A stretch of DNA of 64,000 nt from Lycocorax pyrrhopterus obiensis (Eukaryota; Chordata; Aves; Passeriformes; Paradisaeidae): the NCBI GenBank assembly GCA_014706295.1, contig JACSVZ010000002.1:136944682-137008681 (forward strand), in the 5' to 3' direction. Shown one piece after another: positions 35,330-47,467 of the stretch; position 1 is the stretch's first letter, and every line of letters starts with the position of its first letter. The position numbers and the translations under genes were made by a program. Below the pieces are notes generated by a model. That model saw only the letters and a list, made by a program, of their open reading frames with translations. It ran no database searches and was not told where the DNA came from.

Positions 35330-36902
35330 CTCTACAGGAAAACAAACAACACTCCCACAGTGAATAAGAGTGAAAAGGTTTTAATATATTTAATGAATAT
35401 TTGAAAATGACAGACACAAATATTGTTAATCTCTCCATTGGCGTGTGATTTTGGACAGCTTAAGCTGTTCTAACTATTCAAAAAAGAACTCATTTGCCAG
35501 GTGAGCTTCCTAAGCCTTCAAAATTGCAAACCAGTCTACCATGCTTCTGAGAGATTAAATGCTCACTTGATGTTAATTTACTCATTGGTTTTCCTTTACA
35601 TTTGGGACTCAATGATTGAAAAAGTTCACTTTTTAGAGAAGTTTCAGAGAATGAATGTAAAAATAATTAAGTAGAAGACACTTTATGGTTTTGTGGTTGT
35701 TGCATTTTCTTTTATTTACTTTTATTGATTCAGAAATTGTAAAACATAAACATTAACAAGTGCAGATCTGCATCAAGGGCTGACCATATGCTGCAGTTGC
35801 TTGGTCAGCTCGTAGCGATAATGTGTAATAATCACAATTATGAAGTTAGAAAACTGAAGGAATATAAAATCCTGCATCACTTACTGCTGTCTGAATTTCA
35901 CACACACAAAACTAAAACCACACACATTTTTTAAATTGTAGCAAGTTTAAAACATGGCAAAATCACAAAATCCATTCAGTTCTATGAGACTAAGTTGAAT
36001 AGTTCATATTACATTGTTTTCAGGATTACAGGGAGGGGAACAAGGAAAGAGATATTTTAGGAACAACTTAGAGATCTTGACTATATCAGTTTTGTACCTT
36101 TCCAAACTTTTACCTGAAGGGAAAAAAACCAATCATGCCAGCAATATAAAATAGAAAACTTTGGTTATTAAACTCTGCATTGTACCCAGCTGATGAATGT
36201 CAGTAATTTTTAGATATTTACACTGTTAAAAGCTAGTTGTTGTAACTGTGACATCTATTTTCTACTTGTTTATTGTAGTACAGTCTGAACTAATTCCACT
36301 TCTTATTGAAGTCTATCTTTAAAAAAGCCCCACTTTTTTCTGTACATAAATTCCTGCATGATGTTTTCAGTTCTGGACTTCTGCTTCTGACTTTGTTTTC
36401 CAATTTAATAACTTTTTCAAAAATGTGGGGAAAATTAGTCAGTCATTGTCTTTCTAAGACAGTTTTATGAAAACATTTGTACTGCTCTTTCTCCCTATGA
36501 TATTGATACCAAGTTCCACTAACTATTTATATTTATAAAGATGTGTCTTGATGCACTTGTATGGTAAGTCACAGATGACAAATATCCTCAGCTTTTGAGG
36601 AGTTACTCTGGATTTAATTTATAACAGCAAGAACAAAATTCTCTGGAATTCTTCTAAGCATACAATATACTTTATCTAATAGAACAAAAAGCCCAGTACA
36701 TACATGGTGCTGGAAGCTTTCTATTGAAACTACAGGAAAGATGTCCATCTTACTCCTCTAAAGATTTAAAGGAAGAAGTTTTCATTTGTCATAAATAACC
36801 TAGGTAGCATAAAATATAGATCTACTACCTGCCTTCCTCCCTCACCCAAGTAATTAGGTACTGGACAGTAAATATTTTATTTTCTTTCCATTGGTCACAC
36901 AA
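35330..36902. other. unique AT-rich DNA, no gene seen
   Basis: No recognised repeat or gene. Confidence 0.5.
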
Positions 36903-38045
36903 TTACAGAATCACAGAATGGCTGGGCTTGGCAGGGACCTCTGGCGATCATCTAGTCCAACCCTGCTGTTAAAACAGGGTCCACTAGAGCACGTTGCACA
37001 GGATCGTGTCCGGGTTTGAGTATCTCCAGAGAAGGAGACTCTATAACCTCTCTGGACAGCCTGTTCTGGTGCTCAGTCACCCTCAAAGCAAAAAATTTTC
37101 CCTCACATTCAGACAGAACTTCCTCTGTTTCAGTTTGGGCCTCTTATCCTGTTACTGTGCACCACAGAAAAGAGAGCCCATCCTCTTGACACCCACCCTT
37201 AAGATATTCATATGCATTAATAAGATCCCTTCAAAATCATTTCTTCTCCAAGGTGAACAGGCCCAGCTCCCTCAGCCTTTCCTCACAAAAGAGGTGGACT
37301 TTATCCTTCCTCATTGCATCGCTGCACTCTCTGACAATGTTTCTATATTCCTTCCAAGTTGCCTGTCTATTTTTCCACACTCCTTACATTTTCTTCTTCT
37401 ATTTGAGTTTTGTCAGAAGCTAATTCCTTATCCATGCAGGTCTTCTGCCCTTTTTGCTTGATTTCTTACTGATAGGGACGCACTGATCTTGAGCTTGGAG
37501 GAAGTGATCCTTGAGTATTAAACAGCTTTCATGGACTCTCCTGCCTTCTAGAGCCCTATCCCATGGGATTCCTCCAAATAGGTCCCAGAAGAGGACAAAG
37601 TTACTTGTCTTGAAGTCCAGGGTTGCAATCCTACTTATTGCCCTGCTTCATCCATGCAGGTCTCTAAACTCTACCATCTCATGGACACAGAAGCCAAGGC
37701 TGCCCTCCAGCCTTCACATCCCCAACCAGTCCTTCTTTGTTTGTTAGTACAAGGTCCAACAGCACATTTCTCCCTGTTGGCTCCTTCAGCACCTGTGTCA
37801 AGAAGCTGTCATCAATGCTCTACAGGGACCTCCCGGACTGCGTGTGTTCAGCTGTGTTGTCTTTCCAGCAGATATCGGGGTGGCTGAAGTGCTCCATGAG
37901 AACTAGGGCCTGTAGTCATAAGGCTACACCCAGATGTCTATAAAAGTCCTCATGAACTTTTTCCTGATCAGGTGACATGTAGTAAAACTCATGACAGTTT
38001 CACCCCTGTTAACCTGTCCCTTAATTCATTCAGTCAGACTTATTA
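36903..38045 (-). mobile_element. CR1 LINE with the reverse-transcriptase region deleted
   Basis: Read on the minus strand from 38045 down, the copy first matches the C-terminal part of the CR1 AP-endonuclease and the linker behind it. Landmarks on the plus strand are 'gatatcggggtggctgaag', 'caacagcacatttctccctg', 'catctcatggacacagaagc', 'ctgaagtccagggttgcaat'-like text near 37611, and 'ccatgcaggtcttctgccc'. At about 37285-37310 it jumps straight to the ORF2 C-terminus and 3' UTR, ending at the tail 'aattacagaatcacagaatg' (36901-36920). The whole RT palm is absent. Frameshifts and stops occur throughout, so it codes for nothing. The frames at 36994-37461 and 37511-37943 are antisense shadows. 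Confidence 0.88.
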
Positions 38046-38354
38046 AATAAAAAAATCTCCCAGTCAATTTTCTTCAATCGGTATCAAATTTATTTTTAAT
38101 GAAATATAAATTATATAACAAATCATATTCACAATACCTCCTCAAGTTTAATTTATCTATAGTTTTATATATGTTCTACCATTTACAAAAATATACCTGT
38201 CAATCACTGCCCAGGGTCTAGTAACTTGAACTTCTTAGCTAACAAACAAGCTCTTGCTTATTTCAAAGGACGTTTGACATTTATTTTCACTCTCATGATT
38301 AAAAATTGGCATGAAGATCATTAGCAATTCTGTGGCCCATTTGGGGATCAAGCC
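38046..38354. other. unique AT-rich DNA between CR1 copies
   Basis: No recognised repeat or gene. An A/T-rich stretch without structure. Confidence 0.45.
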
Positions 38355-38570
38355 ATTGAATCACAGAATCAATTAAGTTGGAAGAAAACCCTGAGATCAT
38401 TGAGTCCAACTTGTGACCAAACACTGCCATGTCAACTAAATGCACTAAATGCATTTATGCCACAACTCATGGCACTAAATTTCCTTAAACACCTCCACAG
38501 ACGGTAACTCCACCAGTTACTCTTTGAGTAAAGAGTATCTCCAGTGTCACACTTTCTTGTAGCTGTTTAG
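38355..38570 (-). mobile_element. CR1 LINE 3' end, other subfamily
   Basis: Plus-strand landmarks 'attgaatcacagaatcaatt', 'agttggaagaaaaccctgag', 'atcattgagtccaacttgtg' and 'ttaaacacctccacagacgg' mark the 3' UTR and end of ORF2 of a CR1 subfamily like that at 57548 and 21772. A short local duplication ('aaatgcactaaatgca') lies inside. It is truncated near 38570. Confidence 0.85.
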
Positions 38571-39204
38571 TTATATTACAGAAGATGGATGATCTTCTCA
38601 AGCAGTCTGCACCACCGTAGTTAGGTCAGGCTTCTGCTGGGTAGTGGATGTGACTTTCATTTCATCAGGGTGCTGTTGGAACCTGAAACCAGGTCTTGGG
38701 TAAATGTTCAGATACTGAATATGAGGGCACAGCAAAGGAAATAGTGCCAGTTTTGCCATCTGTCTGTTGTAAAATAAGGACTTCTGCACCTGGTCCCAAA
38801 AAGGCATAAAACAAAATGAGAGAAGATCTATTTCTGTAGCATAAACTCTGAAGAGCAGCAAAATTTAACATCTGCCTTGGTCCTCAGCAATTTTTCTGGC
38901 TACTTCAGGCATCTTCCATTCAATATGGCCTTTCTGGCAATTCAATTTTCCTAATGCATTTATGTACTTCTGGGCTTTAAATGTGGAGTTAGCATGTATA
39001 ATACACGTAGTGGATTCCATTTAGGAGGCAAATATCTAAAACTGTGGTGCATCAAAATGCAAAGAGTATTTTTGTCTCTTCCAGAATCCAAATCACCTTG
39101 TCACTGTTAGCTTTAAATTTTAACCCTATAAAGAAAATGACAGAAAAGCTAAAATATGAGACATCGATTCCTCACTAGTTTACTGTGCTTGCAATTGGAA
39201 ATTT
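38571..39204. other. unique DNA, no gene seen
   Basis: No recognised repeat. Overlapping minus-strand frames at 38598-38871 share sequence in two phases and show no domain. Confidence 0.45.
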
Positions 39205-39209
39205 TGGTG

Positions 39210-40284
39210 TGGAGGGTTGACATTGGCTGAATGCCAGGTATCCACCAAAGCCACTCTATCACTACTCTCCTCAACTGCATGGGGGAGAGAAGATATAATG
39301 AAAGGCTTGGGAACTCTCCTATCCTTATCTGGATAAGGGCAAGGAGAGATCACTCAGCAATTACTCTCACAGCAAAATAAACTCTGCTTGGGGAAATTGA
39401 TTTAATTTATTGCCAATCACGTTCCTCTGACCTCTCCCTTCTTCTTGGGCTTTATTTCCAAATTCTCTACATCCTTCTGGTCCAGCTGCACATGAGCACA
39501 GGGACTGGGGTTGCAGTCAGTTCATCACTCCTTTCTCCTCAGCAGGAGGACTCCTCACACTATTCTCCTGCTCCAGCATGGGGTCCCTCCCACGGGAGAC
39601 AGTCTTCTACAAACTTCTCCAGCATGAGTCCTTGCCACAGGCTGCAGTTCTTCACAAACTGCTTCAGCATGGGTCCCTTCTATGAGGTGCAGTCCTTCAG
39701 GAACAGGCTGCTCCAATGTGGTTCCCCCATGAGGTCACAAGTCCTGCCAGGAACCTGCTGCAGTGTGAGCTCCTCTCTCTGCAGGTCTACAGATCTTGCC
39801 AGGAGCTTCAGAGGGTCACAGCCTCCTTTGGACACAACCATCTGCTCAGGTGTGTCCTCCTCTACGGTTATCTGCTCCACTGTTAACCTCCAAGACCATA
39901 GTCTTCATGATGTGCTGCAGGGGAATGTCTGCTCTGACACCTGGAGCACCTCCTCCCCTTCCTTCTTCACTGGTATTGGTGTCTGCAGAGTTGTTTCCCT
40001 CACATATTCCCACTCCTCTATGGGGCTGCAAGTGCTTTTGTGCAAGCTTGTTTTTGTTGTGGTGTTTGTTTGTTCCCTTCTCCCCCTCAGCTTCTTAAAT
40101 ACATCCCAGAGGTTCTCACTGCCACTGTGGCTGATAGACTTAGCCTTGGCCAGTGGCTAGTGTCTCTTGGAGCTGGCTGGTAATGGCTCTGTTAGATGCA
40201 GGGCAGGCTTCTAGCAGCTTCTCACAGAAGTCACCCCTTTAGTCCTCCTCCTACCTAAATCATATCATGCACACCCAATACACA
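39210..40284 (-). mobile_element. solo LTR (1,075 bp), avian ERV, minus strand
   Basis: On the minus strand it begins TGTGTATTGGG and ends ...TCAACCCTCCA. The flanking bases TGGTG (39205-39209) and TGGTA (40285-40289) make a 5-bp duplication with one mismatch. A minus-strand TATA-like TATTTAAGAAG lies near 40090-40103, and a minus-strand AATAAA-type signal lies near 39400, giving U3-R-U5 in minus orientation. The middle is a series of diverged units of about 45 bp (39565-39860). No viral genes are attached. The 222-codon plus-strand frame at 39492-40160 is antisense to the LTR and stays open because of these repeats; it is not a gene. Confidence 0.88.
39565..39860. repeat. internal tandem repeats of the minus-strand LTR
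   Basis: Units of 45 to 48 bp start near 39570, 39617, 39662 and 39708, each with the pattern 'ctccagcatggg' then 'cccttc.a..gg.gcagt', followed by a more diverged unit around 39760. Different units carry different substitutions, so the array is old in the family. Confidence 0.8.
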
Positions 40285-40289
40285 TGGTA

Positions 40290-43200
40290 ATTTTTTCTAA
40301 GTTAGTCAGCTGTCATAATTATTTGACCAGCTTTTGATATCATCTGCCAATGAAATAGTGAAATGGTTCAGGTTTTTCTTTTTATCTTTTTTTTTTTCCA
40401 CAAAGAGGGATGAACTGATAATTTAATCAAAAAGTAAAGAACAGATTTGAACTGGGATTGGTTTAGTTTTACTGAGGGCATATTTAACAAGGTTGCAAAG
40501 GCCATATGATACTGCAGATTTTGGCTTTGGATGAGAATATTTCTATTAGAAATACCACTTTAATCAAGAAAGAAGTAAAAATTTATCAGAAAAACAGAAA
40601 ATGGAAATGCGGGATAAAGTGATAACAGAACATTTTAATCTACTGTAAAAAAAGTTCTGAATTTCTGTACAATAGACTGTTAATCTAAAGGATCTGTAAA
40701 AAACACCAAACATTTGCATATAGTCATTTAGTTTTCAACTTCATCATTTTGTAGAATTAATGGTTCTATACTAATCTGATAACTGTATCCATCTAGCAAA
40801 TGACGAGCAATCACCTAGATTCAGGAATTTTTTAGTTTTGCAGCACACAGGTATAAGAAAGGATCACAGCTATCTATAATAGAACACATAAATCTAATTC
40901 AGGTGAAAAGGGCCAGAAAAGAGATCAGAACAGATTTATATTTTCTCTCAGTGGAGTAGATACTATGGCAGAATCAACAGTCATTTATACACAATTGTAG
41001 AGGATTTGCAAGCAAGACATTCAGTGCAGAATGTGAGAAAGCAAGAGATGAAGGTTTATGAGCTAGTCACTTGCAGTGAATGGGAATCTACACAAAGTAA
41101 TCTGTTTTCTGATTGTTTCTTTGTTTTTTCTTCATGTATCACTTTTGTTTATTTTTTGACTGCAGGAATTAAGTATTACAGAAGTTAGTTCAGGTGAATT
41201 AGACTTGTATTATTTAATAGTTTTTAATAGGATGTAGGAAGAGAGTTAGGTATGCATAAGTTTAGGAACCTATTCCAAGAATATAAAGCATGATGGAAAA
41301 ATTATTAAAAAAAAAAAAATTACACACTAAATCAGTCTGGTTTTCACTAATCAAGCTCCTCTGTACTAATAGTTACCTCCCCATTATGGCAAGTAAATGC
41401 ATGTTTTCATACATACACATTTATCGATATGCCAGTTAAGAAATTGGAGGTAATTTGGATGGGAATGTTTAGAAGACTGAACAATCAGACCAGTTTATAA
41501 CGAAACTTAATTGGATTAATTCCTAAGCACTTCGTTATTTCATAGTTCTTGCTTCTATTGAACATCATCACTACTGGCAGAAATGTGTTACTCTTTAGGA
41601 ATCATATGCTATTTTAGACATAATAACAAAACATCCCACATCTGATGCCATTCACTGAGCATTTTTGACTGCAGTCCTTGGTGGCTCTTAGTCTCCAGTC
41701 AAGGTGGTCATGTGTGTCAGGTCTCTGATGAGAAAAATCAGAACTGAAGCAGCATTGTGTTCTCTGTTTTCCTTCCTAGTGGTTGGTGGGTTTGTGCCAT
41801 TTCCCCCTTTCCTGGTTTTTGTCTTGATACTACTTTTTGGTTGGTTTTTTGGGGTTTTTTTTTGGCTGGTCAGTCATTCCTTTTATACATTAGACAGGAC
41901 ACTTATCCTATAATATGAATCTATGATAAATAAGTTTTAAAATAAAAACAGCATCCTGTAATGAAAATCTGCTAAATTTCATTTTAGTAAGCTTGAAATG
42001 GATAATAAAACTGTGCACATATGTATATGCACATGTGTATCTATATGTTTTCATTATGTAAATTATCTTGATCTACACACACATTCCAACTGCCATGACT
42101 TGACCCTTACCAGTAGAGTAATGTTCTTCTGGAGACTTTATCTTTTATTCCAACATAATTCAGAAATATTTTTTTGTCTGCATTAGCAGAAAATGGAATG
42201 GTTTTCCAGATACTGTCTTTGACTGTAATTTTTCTTTCTACTTTGAAGCTGAGAGAGAAAGACTGAATACCGCTAAGCTGATAAAGGCGACTAGGACCAA
42301 AAACTAGAAATGGACATCTAAGAACTTCTTTATATTTTTGATCAATACAGTTGTTACTAGAGATGATACTTCTCCCAAATGTTTCAAAAGAACCGTGAAA
42401 AAAGTTTACTCTATGGTTTTTATTTTAGAGAAACCTCTGCCCTTTACATAGGCTTGAGACAATTCAAAAAATTGTCCAAAAATGTATTCTGCAACTTTAT
42501 GAATTTTTTTTAAATTGAAAAAATAAACAATGGTAATACACAAATGTGTGAATAAACTGAAAAGTTTTCACAAGCAAGTGAAAAGCATTAATATTATATT
42601 GCCAGTATGTGAAATTCCACTCTTCTCAGCCTAAGGGTGAACAGAGAATTTCCAGACCAAGTTTATAGAATTGGTAGAGATGTTTACAAGCACTGCATCT
42701 CAAGCTCAGAGCATCAATCCTTCTCATATATTACTAGGAATAGTTTTAAAAATTAGCTTTTTGGATAAAAATTCATGGCAGGAAGTCTGATTTGAAATAT
42801 TTTCTATCTTACTTCTATTTTCCACTTATAAAAGAAGTCCATGACATATTTTGATTTGCAAATGTAAGTGTTCCACAGGTAAATTGTTGACCTCTGTTCA
42901 CTGTGTTCTTATGTCACACATTGTGTGTGTGTTACCCATCACACACCACAATCTGCCCTTTATCTGAACCAAAGTCTTGTATTAAATGAGCTGAACGTCC
43001 AGTACTACCTGTGGAGACACACAGGGACAAAAGATGTATTGATTTCAGCAACCTTTCTTTAAAGAGAAAGACCATTTTTGTGTTTGCAATGAATTACTTT
43101 CATCTATCTATTTGCATGTATTTCTAAGACTTTATTGTGATAGTAGATAAAACTTTAGAAAATAACTATGTCACTCACTGTAACATTTGGACAGTCCATC

Positions 43201-46200
43201 AATCAGAAGATACCCAAATTTGGAATACTAGGTACACCATGTAAAAACATTCCATCCTTTAAGCTGGAGAGATAGGAGAGGTTTCCTTTATCTGATATCT
43301 GTTAACACTGAACTTACTGTAACAGTAATCAGTTTAAAACATGTTATTTGGAGGTCTAGTACTGTAACTCACCTAGCAAGTGCAAAACTATGACAAAGAC
43401 TTTCATGAATATCTAGACTTATTTGACTTTTGTATACTTTTGAGATATCTCAAGAGACTTTTTGCGGGGGATGAGGCTGAGGGGGAAAGGAATCATTAAT
43501 CATTAATCATACCAACTCAGAGAATCAAACTATTCAAATGTGCAAATTTGCCCTTTCTAAAATTTTCAGTTGATATTATTGCAAGAATTATTACAATTAT
43601 TTTTGGATGCTTCGTTTTCTCTTCAATGAACTTTTGAAACACTTGTCTACAGCCTTCTTGTTCATTTGACTGACTTTTTTTGAACTTTTCTACATCTTTT
43701 TTTCCCCCAGCCAGCCATCCTTTTCCTCTCACTCATTTTTTTCCTGTTGACAGTTAAACTTGAGTCATATCCCTGCTTCCTGATAGTGGTTTCTTTGTGA
43801 AATCCTATAAATTTTGGGTTAAACAAAAGGGATTTTTGCTCCCAAATTAATTAGGCACCTTTGCTAGGTATCAAAGAATTTGACCATAAGACTAAAATCT
43901 GCTCTGTTGATACATTTCTGTATCATTTATATTTATTTGGTGGAAAGTAGATCTTCTCTAAAAGGGCGTTACCTGTCTTTAGACCTTAGAAATACACAAA
44001 CCCATCTACATGTATATATGTGTAAATAAATATGTGCGCTAGGAAGTGGATAACATAGAAGAAGTTACTTGGCTTCCAGTTATCATGAACATTACAAGCT
44101 ATGTAAAGCTTTACTATATTCATGTTTCAAGACATTTGTTTTCTCTGTAACATGTACTGAAAAGTCTAGCCAAACATTTTAACATAAAACAGGATTCTTA
44201 CTGTCACATTACTTAATGTCTACCTTAATGAATCAAGACCTAATTGGTCCCAAGAGTCTTTGTGAGCATTCAGCCTTTCTGCAGCATGTCTCCATACCCT
44301 GTGTCTGGCTGACACCTTTAAATATGAAGATTCAAAGATTTCACAGAATATGATCATGTCAGAGACAGCTGCCCCTATGTGGTATATAAGATACTTACTT
44401 CTTTTAGTGATGTCCTTAAAATGGAAGAAAAGCAGGTTTTGTCTCATTTAATTGTTATTTTGCAAATGTGTCTGTTTAAATAATATAATTACATCACTGC
44501 GTGTGGTAAACTGCAAATGTTACAGGCATTTTTTATTACCATTGAAGTTTTCTGATGGTCATTTAGAACAACACGTGGTTCAAACATTTCTATAGAAAAT
44601 AATTTAGTTTGATTTCTGTTAGGCACCAAAAATGTTTGTCCAGCTATGTTCAACCTAATTACCTGTTCTGCATTTGGACCTGCTAGATTGGAGAAGGATG
44701 GATATGGGGGTAACGATGAAAGTAGCTGCCCCTGTGCCATTTTCAGAAACAGATTTACGAACCTTTCTCCTTGTACTGGCAATCTGACGTGCTTTTTTTA
44801 TTATTATATTTAGGTAACAAACTATTGATTTATGGAAGTGATGGCTGTTCCATGCATGCTGATCAGCACATGAGCAGTGGGTCCAAGCAGCAATTGATTT
44901 TCATATCAACAGTGAATCTAATGCATCCTATATGAGTTAGACTTGAACAAGAACAGCCACTTTCAGGGAAAAGCCTGGCATACAGATCTCTCACTCAGGC
45001 AACTGACTTCAAGAGCTGCTGAGGGAGACACCAAGATGCAGACAGAATCAGAATTTAAGATCTACCCCTGTCTGCAGAGCTTCCTTATATAGATGCTAGG
45101 GTATGAATATATTTATACAGTCATAAAAATCCAGGAAGGTTGAGAAAAAGAGTTTATAGGTTGACTTACTGGAAATGTAGTGTAGAAAATGCTGTAAATT
45201 ACATATACATTGTATTACTGTGGAATTAAACAATACTTTCATCTCATGGGAAGGACTACTTGAAAATAGATAAAGGTGAGTAGGATTTTGGCAAAAGGGT
45301 GGTTGGCCTCTTTGAGGCGAACACACACAAAATTATCAGGAAATTGTCTTAAGTGGTGTCATTCTGTGAAGGATAAAAGGAACAGAAAGTGAGGCTCCTG
45401 TAAGTTGAAGGTTTATAGACATACTTTTGAGACTTTAATGAAAGTCACTTATCAATCCTCGTTATGAAAATGATCTTTACTCTATGAATAGTTCTACCAC
45501 TGACACACCATAAATAAATATAGTACAAAAAATATTTATGACAATTTTAAATTTTATAGCCAAAGCACAACCTTTGCTAATAGGCAGAGTGGATACTATC
45601 TGGAAATACATCTAGAATATTTTTCTGGAATCAGCACTGAATGAGCATTACACAAAAAATTATGTTCATAAATCTCTTTTTTACGCTTTGATTCTGAAAG
45701 ACTTGCTTCTGCATTAAAAATAATATAGCTTATGTTTATACAGCACCCTTTGAAGATGAAGACTTCTATTGCAGACATGTAGTTGGGAGTGGACATTGAA
45801 AGCTGCAAAATATTTTTATTGTAATGAGCTATTTCTCTTATTCTTTGTTTACCTCTGCTGAAATTTGGAACTCTAAGCTGTTTTTAATGCCAATTTCCTT
45901 ATAAAGTTGGGTTCTTTATCTCCTGATTTATCCCACATCAGTTCTCTTTTTGCCTTCCCAGTCCTGGGGAAATAGAGGGAAATTATATAGAACTAGAAAT
46001 TCTGTGAACTCTTGAAGCACTAGGACATTAATGGCATTTAGCTATTTACTTCACCGGCAAGTCTGTGACCTCAAATAAATGTATTTAATAAACATGTTAT
46101 AAAATCCTTTTTCAGAGTGTGGTCCTTTGCACATGAAGGAGAGCTTCCATTAGGAATTAACATCTAATTTGAAATGTTTGAACACAAGAAGGAAAAAGAG

Positions 46201-46430
46201 CACATGACAGTGACTATAGTACTAGTATTTAGTTACACTGATTAGCTAAGTATAAAATATAATTGTTTTAAATAATTTATAAATAATTAAAATCATAAGC
46301 CCAACTCAGTTGGTTTTATTAGGAGAAGTTGAAAGCTTTTATGTGAGTATTGCAGTGAAAGGAGCACAGGTAAAGATGTGAGAATTACAAGTATAGGCAA
46401 ACATAGTTCTGGCAAGTCGTTCCATGTATC
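40290..46430. other. unique AT-rich DNA, no gene seen
   Basis: Six kilobases with no recognised transposon or gene. Minor items are an A run near 41308-41320 and a three-copy repeat of AATCATT near 43492-43510. The minus-strand frame at 44489-44782 (97 codons) has no stop-free conservation evidence and no domain. Confidence 0.5.
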
Positions 46431-46435
46431 ATGGT

Positions 46436-47462
46436 TGTGAGACTGAAATGGTTAATGGCTTAAACATTGCTAAAATCATGGACTTTTGCCCACTATAGCA
46501 AACTGCAAAGGAGTAGCTGTTCATCTGTGACCAGCCCCAAACAATCCAACTAACTGGAATTTGGACTGTGACAGGAACTTGAGATAAGATAAAGGGGATA
46601 CTATTATAGCTAATCATCCCAGGTCTGGGGAGAAGAATGTATCCACAGGTGATACTGTAAGAGAGATTGCAATGCTGATAGCCTAAACATTCAGGGGACA
46701 AGCTACTGATGTGTAAAGTACTCACCCAGGTGCAGAGGGTGAGCACAGACCCACTCCAGGCTACAGCTGGGTGATGAGTGAGATGAGAAAAAGGCAAACC
46801 CTGTGATGCGGGTACTGTCTCTTTGTCCTTACACAAGTGAACTCAGCTGTGATAACTCCCCTGCTGGGAAGTACTGGGACATTCACAGGTAGCCTGAAGG
46901 TATTAATCTCTGCTGATGGACCATAATGGGCCATAATGGACTCAACTGCACTGACCTCATAAGCAGCTGTAACAACTTAGGCCATCAAAGACTCCTAAAA
47001 GTATCCTGTGACTCACAGCATTACATCATTCAGTGTAAAACTCCCTGCCTCAGGGGGAGATATTGGGCATTTCTGCCTGAACCTGAGTGTATATAATTCA
47101 TTAAATTGTTGAATTTTGGGGGTTTCTTCTACTACTCATGGATCAAGATTGTCATTTTGGCCAGTGAAAACTGGAATTGCAACAACCAAGTCTTGCCACT
47201 GGATCCAAGGCGTGGTGATTATATATCTTTCAATGTTTATCCTAAGTGTTATTCTTATACTACTCTATTGCTATATTACTGTAGAAAATAAACCCCAAAA
47301 TGTGTACACATCTTTTTTTTCCTTTGCAGCCAATTCTAAAATAAACCCTATATATATACTTAAGAACACTGATCATTCAGTGTTGTTTCACTTTAATCCA
47401 CCCCAAGGGATCTATTAACAAGACCTTCAGTTATTCCTCACCTTCTGGGACTGGTCGTAACA
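46436..47462 (+). mobile_element. solo LTR (1,027 bp), ERVL-like, copy A
   Basis: Begins TGTGAGACTGAAATGG and ends GGTCGTAACA. The flanks ATGGT (46431-46435) and AGGGT (47463-47467) form a 5-bp duplication with one mismatch. A TATA box (TATATAA, 47090-47096) and AATAAA (47287-47292) are on the plus strand. The 5' 250 bp matches copy B at 51014 block by block: 'gagactgaaatg', 'ggttaatg', 'aaacattg', 'tttggactgtga', 'ggaacttgag'. The last bases match too. The 135-codon minus-strand frame at 46429-46836 and the plus frames at 47106-47418 lie inside the LTR and show no retroviral motif. Confidence 0.87.
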
Positions 47463-47467
47463 AGGGT

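Noticed and set aside
39492..40160. 222-codon plus-strand open frame
   Set aside because: It lies wholly within a minus-strand LTR, is antisense to it, and its protein is a set of diverged repeats with no domain.
42001..42070. CA/TG-rich patch as a microsatellite
   Set aside because: The repeats are irregular and short, without a consistent unit.
44489..44782. 97-codon minus-strand open frame with a protein-like composition
   Set aside because: No motif or family recognised. No splice or promoter signals that stand out.
46429..46836. 135-codon minus-strand frame as a possible retroviral gene
   Set aside because: It lies inside a plus-strand LTR and has no retroviral motif.
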